Notes: generated by a model not told the origin, from the letters alone. A DNA stretch of 64,000 nt from Rikenellaceae bacterium (GCA_015059685.1 SUZW01000001.1:1-64000); one strand, 5' to 3'; numbered from the stretch's first letter, positions 33,495-43,189 are shown. Numbers and translations: made by a program.

Positions 33495-34379
33495 TTAGTA
33501 GAGATGTATCTTTTCGGAACGCATATTTACAAATTTCAACACGGCAGGGAGTGTAAACAACACTGCAACAACAATACCGATAACAACCATTGCTGCCGTA
33601 ACCACACCTATAAGCTCGAGCTGTGACAGAAGTCCAAACTCAGGGAACGAGTCGTTCAGCGCATAGAGCGCACCACCGAGCAGAAGTGTAGCAACAAGAC
33701 CCGCAATAAGGCCCTGCAGGGCTCCACGCCCCAAGAATGGGCGAATTATAAACCAGCGTGTCGCACCAACAGCCTTGAGGGTGTTTATCAGCTCTCGCTC
33801 GGAGTACACCGCAAGTCGCACCGTGTTGTTGAGCAATACGAGGGCAACAACAAGCAGTGCCACACCAAATATCGCCATCACAAGTTGCATCGTGTCTAAT
33901 GCCGAGTGCATCTCGTCGAGCAAGATTTCGGGGTAGCTCACCATCGACACACCCTTAATCTTGCGAGCCTCCTCGGCAAAGGCCTCGAGGGCCGCTTTGT
34001 CGGAGGAGAGGGCCGAAAGTGTCACATCGTAGGAGTCGGGCAGAGGGTTTTCGCCCAAAGCGTCCTTTATGTCGAGGGCAAAGACTCGTTGAAACTCCTT
34101 GTCTTCGAGCTTCTCCTGCTTCGACACAAACTTCAGCGATGCGACCATATCGCTCTCGGCAAGGCGTACCGCCACGCTATCTCGCTCCGCCTCGGAGAGG
34201 GTGTCGTCGAGTTCTACAATCATCGTCACGCTACCTCGCATACGCTCTGTCGAGGTGTAGATGTTTGCCATTGCAAAGCCTATCGAGCCGAGCAGAAACA
34301 GCACGAGGGCGATGCTTATGGTCGAAACGATGTAGGAGCGATGCACCTTATTCGATATTTTTCTTTGTGCGGAAGCCAT
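33495..34379 (-). CDS. ftsX: Cell-division permease FtsX
   Basis: A 294-residue four-helix protein of the FtsX family. Helix 1 (about 18-40), then an extracytoplasmic domain (about 45-170, MRGSVTMIVELDDTLSEAE), then helices at about 172-195, 215-240 and 262-285. FtsX with FtsE activates peptidoglycan hydrolases at the septum; ftsE is not in the window, as is common in Bacteroidota. The start overlaps the YfhO gene by 32 bases. Confidence 0.88.
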   Translation of the reverse strand: MASAQRKISNKVHRSYIVSTISIALVLFLLGSIGFAMANIYTSTERMRGSVTMIVELDDTLSEAERDSVAVRLAESDMVASLKFVSKQEKLEDKEFQRVFALDIKDALGENPLPDSYDVTLSALSSDKAALEAFAEEARKIKGVSMVSYPEILLDEMHSALDTMQLVMAIFGVALLVVALVLLNNTVRLAVYSERELINTLKAVGATRWFIIRPFLGRGALQGLIAGLVATLLLGGALYALNDSFPEFGLLSQLELIGVVTAAMVVIGIVVAVLFTLPAVLKFVNMRSEKIHLY

Positions 34380-36813
34380 AGCAACTATAAATTGTGGTTA
34401 TTACGAGTGCGAAGATAATCAAAATTGAGCAAATAAGCGTTATCGTAGATGCGAAACCCCAATTTGGAGCCTTGAAACGCCACTCCACGGTGTGTGTTCC
34501 CTCGGGCAAGACCATGGCTCGGAGCAGGTAGTCGGCACGGAACGAGTCACACGGCTCGCCGTCGAGATAGGCCTGCCACCCCTTGTCGTAGTATATCTCG
34601 GAGAATACGGCTACGCCCGTACCACCCGTGAGTGTGTAGTCGTAAACCAAGCGATTTGGGCGATACTCCTTCAACTCGATAACTCCGCTGCCCTCGATTT
34701 GTGGTCGAGGAGCCCCCTCCTCGGCTACAGCGGTGGTCTTGAGATTTACCTCCGAGAGTGCCGCCAACTCGGCATCGGCACCGGCGACGATATCTATATT
34801 CTGCACAAACCACGCTGCGCCATTGGCTGTCGTGCGCTCTACAACCTCGCCCTGTTGGGTTATGATATACTTGGTGTTGAGCATATCTAAAACACCCTCG
34901 TCGAGCTTGAGAAGGTAGTGGTCTATAAGGTCCTGATAACGCCCCATCTTTGCTCCGTGGTAGCCACCTATCGAGCGATGGAACATCGAGGTTGTGGCGT
35001 CGTTAAATGGCGACACCGAGAGGTTGAGGACACGATATCCGAGCTCCTTGTCTGCCATAATTTGCTTGTCGGCTTCGGTTGGGCGCACCTTTGTTGTGCG
35101 CTTCTCTACAAATCGCTCGTGCGGCTGGTAGCGCAGATTTACGGGCAACATATCCACCACAATCATCATCGCCAAAACCGCCAGTGCCACACCTCGCCAC
35201 CTTCCGTCGAGACGAATGGCGGCTACAATGACGAGTGCCGCAACAATGACGAAGAGAAGGCTGCGCCAAGCATCCTTTGCGAGTATCTCGGCACGCTCCT
35301 CGGCCATGGCATCGGCCGTCTGCCACCCCAACTCGGCGTGCATACCTCGTGCGATATACTCTTCGCCACCCTCCATGCCACCAAGCATATAGCGATACTG
35401 CTCGCTCATCATCTCGCCATCACGCTCACGGCCAAAGTCGTAGAGGCTCTCGCCTCCGACTGCCAAGATGAGCGAAATGCCCGCTACAACGCCTGCCGCA
35501 ATAGCCACGGCACGAGTAAGACGCTTCTTGTCGCCCCACTGCTTGTATATCTGCCACAACGCCATGCCCGCCAAGAGTGGCACACACCACTCCACGACCA
35601 CCAAGGCGGTAGATACGGCACGGAACTTATTGTAGAGAGGCAGGATGTTGAAACACAGCTCTGTAAACCACATAGCGTGGTAGCCCCACGACATCAGAAG
35701 CGACAAAACTACGGCTGCAACAACCCACCAACGATCCTTCGCCTCGGCAAGCAGCAAACCCAACAGTGCAAGAAATATGGCCACAGCGCCCAGGTAGGTT
35801 GGGCCGGCCGTATATGGCTGTTCGCCCCAATAGGTTGGCAGCTGCGAAGCCACACCCGACAGCCCCAATGGTCGCAACGCCTTATCCACGGTGCCACCCT
35901 TCGAGAAGGTGTCGGTCGAAGAGCCACCCATAAAGTTCGGCACGAGAAGGTTTGCGCTCTCATCTACTCCATAGCTCCACGCTGTGGCATACTCTATATC
36001 CAACCCTTTGCGCTCCCCTTTGGCCTCGAGCGCACTGCCACCACGCACCGTGTCAGAGGTGTGCTGCATCGTATAGTAGAGTGGCGAGAACGACGCTCCA
36101 AAGGCCAAGATGGCTGCACCACCGAGAATTGCGGTGCGCTTTGCAAAATCTTTTCCACGCTTCTCTCGCAGGGCAAAGACAAGGTCGCTAACCCACAATG
36201 CAGCAATAGCGAGCGTGAAGTAGTAGGTTATCTGCGGATGGTTTGCCCCCACCTCCAGCGAGGCAAAGAGGGCTGTGAGAGCCCCTCCGAGCCACATATT
36301 GCGTCGCAGGGTGAAATGCACGGAGGCGAGGAATAGCGGTGCATATACCAACGCCCACATCTTCGTTATGTGGCCTGCACCTATAATCAGGAAGAAGTAG
36401 GTCGAAAGGCCGTAGGCCAGACCTACGATGATGCCAACCCATGCCGACATACCCATAAGTATCGCTGCGCCAAATGCCGCCAACATTGCAAAGAATATCA
36501 ACGATGCGGGTGCCGCAAAGAGCGACAAGAGCCAATCGGTCGTGCGCTTGAGTATCTGTGTCGGATACTTTATGTTTATCTGGTAGGCGGGCATACCCGA
36601 AAACATTGCCCCTGTCCATTGCGGGTCCTCGTCGAACTCGGTGCGACACTCTCGGATATCGCGGCTCATACCATCGAACTGCTCGATATCGTGTTGTGGC
36701 AACACCTTACCCTCGATTTGCGGGGCAAAACCCACAATCGAAACTACCCCAAACAGGGCTACTGCCACCAATACGGGCGCAATCTTCTGCCACAAATTTT
36801 TATAATTTTTCAT
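34348..36813 (-). CDS. YfhO-family multi-spanning membrane protein
   Basis: An 821-residue protein with about 12-13 helices and a soluble C-terminal domain (about 560-790) before a final helix. The N-terminal part (LPQHDIEQFDGMSRDIRE, SGMPAYQI) and FSEIYYDKGWQAYLDGEP near 740 are typical of YfhO, a GT-C-type glycosyltransferase-like family. Relatives are implicated in glycosylating lipoteichoic acid in Firmicutes; the role in Bacteroidota is unknown. First gene of the YfhO-ftsX-DUF3098 operon. Confidence 0.87.
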   Translation of the reverse strand: MKNYKNLWQKIAPVLVAVALFGVVSIVGFAPQIEGKVLPQHDIEQFDGMSRDIRECRTEFDEDPQWTGAMFSGMPAYQINIKYPTQILKRTTDWLLSLFAAPASLIFFAMLAAFGAAILMGMSAWVGIIVGLAYGLSTYFFLIIGAGHITKMWALVYAPLFLASVHFTLRRNMWLGGALTALFASLEVGANHPQITYYFTLAIAALWVSDLVFALREKRGKDFAKRTAILGGAAILAFGASFSPLYYTMQHTSDTVRGGSALEAKGERKGLDIEYATAWSYGVDESANLLVPNFMGGSSTDTFSKGGTVDKALRPLGLSGVASQLPTYWGEQPYTAGPTYLGAVAIFLALLGLLLAEAKDRWWVVAAVVLSLLMSWGYHAMWFTELCFNILPLYNKFRAVSTALVVVEWCVPLLAGMALWQIYKQWGDKKRLTRAVAIAAGVVAGISLILAVGGESLYDFGRERDGEMMSEQYRYMLGGMEGGEEYIARGMHAELGWQTADAMAEERAEILAKDAWRSLLFVIVAALVIVAAIRLDGRWRGVALAVLAMMIVVDMLPVNLRYQPHERFVEKRTTKVRPTEADKQIMADKELGYRVLNLSVSPFNDATTSMFHRSIGGYHGAKMGRYQDLIDHYLLKLDEGVLDMLNTKYIITQQGEVVERTTANGAAWFVQNIDIVAGADAELAALSEVNLKTTAVAEEGAPRPQIEGSGVIELKEYRPNRLVYDYTLTGGTGVAVFSEIYYDKGWQAYLDGEPCDSFRADYLLRAMVLPEGTHTVEWRFKAPNWGFASTITLICSILIIFALVITTIYSCYGFRTKKNIE

Positions 36814-36859
36814 ATCCTTTGCACATAAATAACGCTCAAAGTTAGAAAAAATTTGCGTT

Positions 36860-36894
36860 TTTGGGGCTACTCTCTCGAAAAATTACTATCTTTG
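36860..36894 (+). promoter_or_regulatory. Promoter of the polyprenyl synthase gene
   Basis: TTTG at 36860-36863 and TATCTTTG at 36887-36894; spacing of 23 is long, but the -7 box is perfect. Confidence 0.55.
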
Positions 36895-36913
36895 TTCGGA
36901 TATAGGACTTTTT

Positions 36914-37903
36914 ATGGTAGTAACACTTGATGATATTCGTCGCCCGATAGAGCAAAATATCGAGGAGTTCGACGCCTTCGTGCGCAAAAATTTTAGTGAA
37001 ACGAAGGGTACGCTTATCGGCGATATGCTCGACTATGTCCTCTCGTCACGAGGCAAGGGCCTCCGCCCTGTCGTCGTTATGCTCGCTGCGGGAGCAACCT
37101 CGGCTACGGGCAACTTCGGCAAGCGCACGATGTTGGCGGCAATGCTTGTGGAGATGATACATGTGGCATCACTTATTCACGACGATGTTATCGACGAGGC
37201 GAACCTTCGTCGTGGTCGTGCCTCGGTAAATGCCCGCTGGCAGTCACGCAATGCCGTGATTATAGGCGACTATATCCTCGCCCGAAATATGAATATCGGC
37301 CTGCAGAGTGGTCAATATGACCTTCTGACCCATATTATCGGTGCCATGTCCTCACTCTGCGAAGGCGAGCTTATCCAGAGCGACCACGCCTCGAAGATGG
37401 ACACCTCACGAGAAAATTACCTCGACATAATATACAAGAAGACCGCATCGTTATTTGCTGTGTGTGGCTCGGTGGGTGCGATGTCGGTGGGTGCTTCGGC
37501 CGAGCGTATTGAGGCGATGCGCACCTTTGGCAAGATGCTTGGTATGGCATTCCAAATTGTGGATGATATCCTCGACTACGAGCCAAACAACAACACGGGC
37601 AAGCCCGTTGCCAACGACCTCCGTGAGCGCAAGATAACTCTTCCGCTTATCGAGGTGCTGGAGCGAGTGTCGGAGGAGGAGAAGGCCGAGATTTTGCGCC
37701 ACCTGCCACTCTGTGCCGAGAGCGAGGAGAGTGTAGCCTACATCCAAGGCAAGGTCGAGGAGTATGGCGGTGTGGAGTTGGCTCGCAAGACGGTGCAGGC
37801 CTACCTGCAACGAGCAATGTCGGCTCTGTCTGTTTGCGAGGAGTCGGAGTACCGCAAGTCGCTGTTGGCACTATGCGAGTATGTAGTGGAAAGGGATAGA
37901 TAG
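36914..37903 (+). CDS. Long-chain trans-polyprenyl diphosphate synthase
   Basis: A 329-residue all-helical prenyl transferase that extends farnesyl or geranylgeranyl diphosphate, probably for the menaquinone side chain. The first Asp-rich motif is in LIHDDVIDEANLRRG near 87-101 and the second in FQIVDDILDYEPN near 213-225; GKGLRPVVVML and KKTASLFAVCG are also present. Chain length cannot be read directly. The stop codon TAG is the first triplet of a heptamer repeat tract. Confidence 0.92.
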   Translation: MVVTLDDIRRPIEQNIEEFDAFVRKNFSETKGTLIGDMLDYVLSSRGKGLRPVVVMLAAGATSATGNFGKRTMLAAMLVEMIHVASLIHDDVIDEANLRRGRASVNARWQSRNAVIIGDYILARNMNIGLQSGQYDLLTHIIGAMSSLCEGELIQSDHASKMDTSRENYLDIIYKKTASLFAVCGSVGAMSVGASAERIEAMRTFGKMLGMAFQIVDDILDYEPNNNTGKPVANDLRERKITLPLIEVLERVSEEEKAEILRHLPLCAESEESVAYIQGKVEEYGGVELARKTVQAYLQRAMSALSVCEESEYRKSLLALCEYVVERDR

Positions 37904-38061
37904 TAGTGAGTAGAGAGTAGTTAGGAGTTAAAAACTTAAAGCGCACCCTTAATGCCTCTAACGCCCCTAACGCCTCTAAAAAACTGCGCCGTGACAAGGG
38001 CGAGAGTCCGCAAAACAAAAAACTAAAAAAAGCTAATGGCTAATGGCCAATGGCTAATAGC
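37901..38061. repeat. Spacer of heptamers and a GCGCA-bounded repeat
   Basis: AGTAGTG/AGTAGAG heptamers (37901-37925) starting at the stop of the preceding gene, then AGCGCA...TGCGCC around TAATGCCTC/TAACGCCTC units (37939-37991), then GGCTAAT heptamers (38031-38061). No gene or promoter is clear. Confidence 0.75.
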
Positions 38062-38100
38062 AAAAAGATAAACTTTTTTAACCAATAAAACTAAAATTTT

Positions 38101-39411
38101 ATGTCACAAAAACAAAATTCGACAATGCCGGCAATCGTTATGTGCGTATTGCTCTTCGGTATGATTTCGTTTGTTACCAACCTCGCCTCTCCAATGGGTG
38201 ATGTGTTGAAGTACTACCTTGCAGGTCAGGAGATTGCTATTCCTAACTGGATGGCAACACTCGGTGTGCTGTGCAACTTTATTGCATACGCTGTAATGGG
38301 TATCCCCGGTGGTAACATCTTGCAGAAGCGAGGTTACAAGTACACAGCTCTCTTGGCCGTAGCAGTCGGCTTTGTAGGCGTTGGTATTCAGACCATCGCA
38401 GGTCTTTTGTCGGGCCTCACAGCCTTTGGAGTATATCTCCTCGGTGCTTTTGTTGCAGGTTTCTCGATGTGCTTGCTCAACCTCGTGGTTAATCCTATGT
38501 TGAATAAGCTCGGTGGCGGTGGCAACCGCAGTAACCAGCTCGTGCAGATTGGTGCTTCGTTCAACTCGTTGATGGGTACATTGGTTATCTTCCTCACAGG
38601 TGTATTCGTTCCAAACATCGTTAAGGCGCAGATTAGCCAGGTCTTCCCGTTGATGTTCATCGCACTCGCAATCTTTGCAGCAGCTTTCGTGGTAATCTTC
38701 TTCACCAAGATACCGGAGAACCCTGTTGTTGAGGCAAAGGCTGGCGAGAAGTCGCAGTATGGTCCATTGTCGTTCCGCCACTTCGTTCTTGGTGCTGTTG
38801 CAATCTTCGTATATGTAGGTATCGAGGTTGGTATTCCAAATGTTTTGCAGAAGTGGTTGCAGTTCCCGGGTGTCTTGGGCGTTGAGTCGGGTGCCGAGGC
38901 TATCGCAGGAACCGTTACCGCAACATATTGGTTGCTTATGCTCGTAGGCCGTCTTCTCGGCGTTGCTCTTGGTGCAAAGGTTTCGCCAAAGGCTATGCTT
39001 TCGGCCGTTTCGGCAGTAGGTTTGTGCCTTGTTTTGGGTGCTATCTTCCTCTCTCCGGAGACCGTTGTTAATCTCCCTGTATTCAAGGGTACAGCAGGCT
39101 TCGGTATGGCAACAGTTCCTGTAAATGCAGCGTTGCTCGTATTGTGCGGTCTCTGCACATCGGTAATGTGGGGTGGTATCTTCAACCTCGCTGTTGATGG
39201 TCTTGGTAAGTATATCGAGAAGGCTTCGGGTATCTTTATGGCACTCGTTTGCGGTGGTGGTATCCTCCCTCTCTTGCAGAACGCAGTTGTGGACTGGACA
39301 GGCGGTAACTACCTCGTAAGCTACTGGGTAATCGCTGCAGGCCTTGTTTATATGCTCTACTACGCTTTGATTGGTTCGAAGAATGTAAATAAGGACATCC
39401 CAACCGAGTAA
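38101..39411 (+). CDS. FucP/GluP-type sugar transporter (MFS)
   Basis: A 436-residue, twelve-helix permease. LFGMISFVTNLASPMGDVLKYY resembles the first helix of the FucP-type sugar:H+ symporters, and PGGNILQKRGYKYT, LLNLVVNPMLNKLGGGGNRSNQL and the GASFNSLMGTL segment fit the subfamily. Several related Bacteroidota proteins carry hexoses. Substrate unknown, and no catabolic genes are adjacent. Confidence 0.87.
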   Translation: MSQKQNSTMPAIVMCVLLFGMISFVTNLASPMGDVLKYYLAGQEIAIPNWMATLGVLCNFIAYAVMGIPGGNILQKRGYKYTALLAVAVGFVGVGIQTIAGLLSGLTAFGVYLLGAFVAGFSMCLLNLVVNPMLNKLGGGGNRSNQLVQIGASFNSLMGTLVIFLTGVFVPNIVKAQISQVFPLMFIALAIFAAAFVVIFFTKIPENPVVEAKAGEKSQYGPLSFRHFVLGAVAIFVYVGIEVGIPNVLQKWLQFPGVLGVESGAEAIAGTVTATYWLLMLVGRLLGVALGAKVSPKAMLSAVSAVGLCLVLGAIFLSPETVVNLPVFKGTAGFGMATVPVNAALLVLCGLCTSVMWGGIFNLAVDGLGKYIEKASGIFMALVCGGGILPLLQNAVVDWTGGNYLVSYWVIAAGLVYMLYYALIGSKNVNKDIPTE

Positions 39412-39453
39412 TTTCTTGTGATAAGCCGCAATCTGTGGCACATCCCTAAAAGT

Positions 39454-39501
39454 AAAGACCTTCGGGCTGTACTACTTGTACTATCCCGAAGGTCTTTCTT
39501 T
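39454..39501 (+). terminator. Terminator after the sugar transporter gene
   Basis: AAAGACCTTCGGG and CCCGAAGGTCTTT, 13-base perfect arms, loop of 18, then CTTTTG. Confidence 0.85.
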
Positions 39502-39571
39502 TGTGATGCACCACATCTCACGGCTTCTCGCAAGAAATTGAAAAATTGTTCTACCTCCTTAAAACAATTTT

Positions 39572-39672
39572 GTGGCGCAAGTGAATTAAGGGTTGGTAAG
39601 GGCTAGTAACGGCTAGTAAAGAAGGCGCTATACCCTTACTGGCCGTTACTGACCCTTATCAGATTGCGCCAT
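39572..39672. repeat. 101-base element with TGGCGCAA inverted ends
   Basis: TGGCGCAA (39573) and TTGCGCCA (39664) ends, inside which GGGTTGGTAAGGGCTAGTAAC-like and inverted TTACTGGCCGTTACT sequences face each other. Same ends as 6099 and 10202 but a different interior. Confidence 0.7.
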
Positions 39673-39756
39673 CTCTCGTCTCTCGTCTTTCGTCTCTCGT
39701 CTAAAAAATTGTCAATTGTCAATTGTCAATTGTCAATTCAGCATTCTGCATTCTGC
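39672..39756. repeat. Three successive heptamer tracts
   Basis: CTCGTCT units (39672-39702), then TTGTCAA units (39709-39739), then GCATTCT units (39741-39756), directly joined. Each has the seven-base period but its own sequence. Confidence 0.85.
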
Positions 39757-39856
39757 GCCTCCCCATAAAGCAATCTCTGATTGCGCCCCCATTAAGGGCG
39801 GAACGCCCGCCCCCATAAAGCACCATAGGTGCGCCCCCAAAACACAGCGCAAATGA
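39755..39856. repeat. Triple tri-loop hairpin element, copy 2 (inverted)
   Basis: GCAATC-TCT-GATTGC (39770-39784), GGGCG-GAA-CGCCC (39796-39808) and GCACC-ATA-GGTGC (39820-39832). The first two are exact reverse complements of hairpins 3 and 2 at 8355; the third differs in both arms and the loop but remains paired. The frame and ends (CTGCGCC, AACACAGCGCAAA) match. Confidence 0.8.
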
Positions 39857-40156
39857 TTTAGGGGTTGTTGTGGGAGCTCTATCCACTTGGTCTATAAAAA
39901 GAATGTGTCCGAAGGTCTGGGAAACTTTCGGACACCCGATGTTAGGTTAGTTAGGTTAATGAGCAAGTGGGAGAACCCCACATTTGTATTGCAAAGGTAC
40001 ACCCTTTTTTATTATTTCCAAACTTTTTGTAATATTTTTTTAGAAAAATTCGCAAAAATCAAAAATATCATAATAAAAAACGGCTAAAATGCTTTATATT
40101 TTTAATTTTTTTACAAATTGTGGGGCGCTCCAGGGCCAAGCTAAATAATTTGTTTG
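39857..40156. other. AT-rich spacer with one hairpin
   Basis: Contains GTGTCCGAA/TTCGGACAC (39905-39913, 39927-39935), GTTAGGTTAGTTAGGTTAA, and long A/T runs. A 66-codon ORF here has no recognisable features. I see no gene. Confidence 0.5.
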
Positions 40157-40164
40157 TATATTTG
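40157..40164 (+). promoter_or_regulatory. -7 promoter box of the ABC exporter operon
   Basis: TATATTTG, 26 bases before the start codon of the ATPase gene. Confidence 0.55.
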
Positions 40165-40189
40165 CATAGTCAATAATATACAATAAGGT

Positions 40190-41113
40190 ATGAGCAATAT
40201 AATCACTGCCGAGCATATCACCAAAAGTTTCTCGGCACACACTGCGCTCGACGATGTTTCGGTCGAGATACCACGAGGCTCGGTCTATGGACTCTTGGGC
40301 CCGAATGGTGCGGGTAAGACCACGCTTATTCGTGTTATAAATCGTATAACGCTGCCCGACAATGGTCGCATCCTCTTCAACGACAAGCCCATTACGCAGC
40401 AGGACATCTATCGCATAGGTTATCTCCCCGAGGAGCGAGGCCTCTACCGCAAGATGAAGGTGGGTGAGCAGGCTCTCTTCCTGGCTCGACTCAAGGGGTT
40501 GTCTCGCCACGATGCGCTGGTGCGACTCAAGGAGTGGTTCGAGCGTTTCGGCATCGAAGGGTGGTGGAACAAGCGTGTGGATGACCTCTCGAAGGGTATG
40601 GCGCAGAAGATACAGTTTATAGTTACGGTGCTTCACAAGCCCGAGCTGCTTATCTTCGACGAGCCATTCTCGGGTTTCGACCCCATCAACGCCAACCTCC
40701 TCAAGGAGGAGATTTTGCGACTGCGTGACGAGGGAGCAACGGTGATATTTTCGACTCACAACATGTCGTCGGTCGAGGAGATTTGCGACCACATAACCCT
40801 TATCAACAAGTCGAAAAACATCCTCTCGGGTAAGGTCGATGATATCCGTCGTGCGCATGGTGGCAACACCTTCACGGCGCACTATCGAGGTGACGCTACG
40901 CTGTTGCAGGAGCGTGTGAAGGCGTTATGCGAGGTTCTCGAGGGCGAGGATAGCAAGATGGGCTACTCGACACTGAAGGTGCATATCCCGCACGACGAGG
41001 ATGTGCGTGCCGTGGTGGCAGCCATAAACGAGGCTGTGGAGTTGCGCCAATTTACCGAGATGATACCGAGTATGAATGATATCTTTATTCGTGCCGTAAA
41101 TGGTACTTTGTAG
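40190..41113 (+). CDS. ABC transporter ATP-binding protein (NatA-like)
   Basis: A 307-residue ABC ATPase: Walker A GPNGAGKTT near 39-47, Q-loop region YLPEERGLY, signature LSKGMAQK near 131-138, Walker B LLIFDEPFSGFD, and the switch histidine in STHNMS. The C-terminal about 80 residues form the extension found in NatA/DUF4162-type ATPases. With the next gene it makes a half-size ABC-2 exporter; the natural substrate (sodium, drug or lipid) is not evident. Confidence 0.92.
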   Translation: MSNIITAEHITKSFSAHTALDDVSVEIPRGSVYGLLGPNGAGKTTLIRVINRITLPDNGRILFNDKPITQQDIYRIGYLPEERGLYRKMKVGEQALFLARLKGLSRHDALVRLKEWFERFGIEGWWNKRVDDLSKGMAQKIQFIVTVLHKPELLIFDEPFSGFDPINANLLKEEILRLRDEGATVIFSTHNMSSVEEICDHITLINKSKNILSGKVDDIRRAHGGNTFTAHYRGDATLLQERVKALCEVLEGEDSKMGYSTLKVHIPHDEDVRAVVAAINEAVELRQFTEMIPSMNDIFIRAVNGTL

Positions 41114-41141
41114 TGTGTCTAACGGTTAAAAGCAGAGAACA

Positions 41142-42467
41142 ATGAGAAACATATCACTTATAATAGGTCGAGAGTATCGTGAGCGTGTATTCAAAAAGTC
41201 GTTCCTCATTACGACTATTGTTATGCCGCTGCTGATGATTGCTATGGGTGCTGCTCCAACCCTCATAATGGAGTTTGCCGAGAGTGAAACCAAGAAGATT
41301 ACCGTAATTGATGAGAGCGGTATCGTTGCTCCGAAGCTCACCTCCGACGAGGAGATTGTATTCGAGGCGGCAACGGGCGACCTCCAACAGGCTCTTGTCG
41401 AGGCGTCGCAGAACGAGGAGAGCTTTGGTGTGCTGCATATCGGCAAGGATATCGTGGCCAACCCCAACGACGCACGACTCTACACCTCGTCGTCATCGTC
41501 GATAATGCTCGAGGAGGCTATTGCCGACCAGATTGAGTCGGTGATAGAGAGTGAGCGACTGAAGGCCTACAATATCGACAACATAGACGAGATACTCGAG
41601 AAGGTTAAGGCTCGGGTACATCTCACAACCTTCCGCACCGATAAGGAGGAGGAGTCGTCGGCATCGTCGGCTGCTGCCTCGTCGCTCGTGGGTTTGATTT
41701 TGGGCTTTATGCTCTACTTCTTCTTGGCGATATATGGCTCGATGGTTATGCAGAGCGTTATCGACGAGAAGTCCTCCCGCATCTTGGAGGTTATGGTCTC
41801 GACCGTGCGACCTTTCGAGATGTTGATGGGCAAGGTGCTTGGCGTGGCGGCCGTTGCTGCTACGCAGGTTATGGTGTGGGGTGTGCTGATAATCCTCTTC
41901 AGTGCGGTGATTGTGCCTGCCATGTTGCCTGAAAATATCCTCGAGGGTGTAACGCAGGTGCAGGCCGGAGGCGATGTTGCCGCCCTTGCTGCACAGCAGG
42001 ATGTGTCGCCCGAGATGCTTACAGCCTTGGCTTCGGCACTCGATGCCGGTGGCATAGCGACGACAATATGCACGGTGCTGCTCTTCTTTGTGGGAGGCTT
42101 CCTGCTCTACGCTTCGCTCTATGCGGCGGTGGGTGCGAGTGTCGATGAGGCGCAAGATGCACAGCAGCTCACCATCCCTATCACGCTCCCTATTATCGCT
42201 GCATTTATCGTTACGATGTTGGTAATGAAGGACCCGAACTCGCCCGTGGTATTCTGGTGTTCGATGATACCTTTCACCTCGCCAATCGTTATGGTTGCCC
42301 GTATTCCGAGTGGTATTCCGGCGTGGGAGATAGCGTTGTCGATGGCCTTGCTCTATGCGACCTTTGTGGTCTGCATCTGGGCGGCAGCAAAGATATACAA
42401 GGTGGGTATCTTTATGCACGGCACAAAGCCTACATTTAAGGATTTGTGGCGATGGCTGAAGTATTAA
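41142..42467 (+). CDS. ABC-2 type permease (NatB-like)
   Basis: A 441-residue permease: helix 1 near 20-42, a large extracytoplasmic domain (about 45-180), then five or six helices at about 180-420. EKSSRILEVMVSTVRPFEMLMGKVLG near 205-230 is the coupling-helix region typical of NatB/YhaP proteins. It starts 28 bases after the ATPase gene and ends at a strong terminator. Confidence 0.92.
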   Translation: MRNISLIIGREYRERVFKKSFLITTIVMPLLMIAMGAAPTLIMEFAESETKKITVIDESGIVAPKLTSDEEIVFEAATGDLQQALVEASQNEESFGVLHIGKDIVANPNDARLYTSSSSSIMLEEAIADQIESVIESERLKAYNIDNIDEILEKVKARVHLTTFRTDKEEESSASSAAASSLVGLILGFMLYFFLAIYGSMVMQSVIDEKSSRILEVMVSTVRPFEMLMGKVLGVAAVAATQVMVWGVLIILFSAVIVPAMLPENILEGVTQVQAGGDVAALAAQQDVSPEMLTALASALDAGGIATTICTVLLFFVGGFLLYASLYAAVGASVDEAQDAQQLTIPITLPIIAAFIVTMLVMKDPNSPVVFWCSMIPFTSPIVMVARIPSGIPAWEIALSMALLYATFVVCIWAAAKIYKVGIFMHGTKPTFKDLWRWLKY

Positions 42468-42492
42468 AAGTTTTTGTCTATAAAAACAAACC

Positions 42493-42530
42493 GAGGGGAG
42501 GGGTATTCAAAAATGCCCTCCCCTCTCTTT
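42493..42530. terminator. Terminator between the permease gene and rnhB
   Basis: GAGGGGAGGG pairs perfectly with CCCTCCCCTC, followed by TCTTTT. It touches the rnhB stop codon. Confidence 0.85.
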
Positions 42531-43126
42531 TAGAACAATTCGAGTTGGTCTATCTCGTGATTGAAACTTTTGCGGTGGTAGGGCGATAGGCCGAACTCTC
42601 GCACAGCAAGACGGTGCTCTTTGGTCGGGTACCCCTTATTTTTTGCCCATCCATACATCGGGTACTCCTCGGCCAGGCGCAACATATAGTCGTCACGGAA
42701 GGTCTTGGCAAGCACCGAGGCGGCCGCTATATTGGCATACTTGCCATCACCCTTGATGATACACTCGAAGGGGAGCGTCAACTTTGTGCGGAAGCGGTTG
42801 CCGTCGATTGCGAGGAACTGTGGTTGTGGGTTGAGTTGCTCCACCGCCAGCGACATACCCTCGAACGAGGCGTTGAGGATGTTTATCTCGTCGATACGCT
42901 CGGCCGACACCTCCTGCACCGCCCACGCCACAGCCTCACGGCAGATTATATCACGCAGGATGTAGCGGTTACGCTCGCTCATCTGCTTCGAGTCGTTGAG
43001 CAGAGGGTGGTAAAAGTCGGGTGGTAGTATTACAGCCGCAGCAAAGACCGAGCCTGCGAGGCAGCCTCGCCCGGCCTCGTCACATCCCGCCTCGAGAAGG
43101 GCGTGCTGAAAAGAGTTCTCCAACAT
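42530..43126 (-). CDS. rnhB: Ribonuclease HII
   Basis: A 198-residue RNase HII that removes ribonucleotides and RNA from RNA-DNA duplexes. The acidic site begins AGCDEAGRGCLAG near residues 13-25 (Asp and Glu); FLAIDGNRF carries the next aspartate and IAAASVLAKTFRDD the fourth. GWAKNKGYPTKEH is family-typical. I use the ATG at 43126; an upstream start adds 11 residues with no support. Confidence 0.94.
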   Translation of the reverse strand: MLENSFQHALLEAGCDEAGRGCLAGSVFAAAVILPPDFYHPLLNDSKQMSERNRYILRDIICREAVAWAVQEVSAERIDEINILNASFEGMSLAVEQLNPQPQFLAIDGNRFRTKLTLPFECIIKGDGKYANIAAASVLAKTFRDDYMLRLAEEYPMYGWAKNKGYPTKEHRLAVREFGLSPYHRKSFNHEIDQLELF

Positions 43127-43189
43127 AGCTTTTTGCAAAAAATTTCTACAAAAGTACAATTTTTAGATGAAAAACGATAACTTTGTGCT

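Noticed and set aside
39887..40087. 66-codon ORF in the spacer before the ABC exporter.
   Set aside because: Covers a hairpin and A/T runs, composition unlike genes here, no domain.
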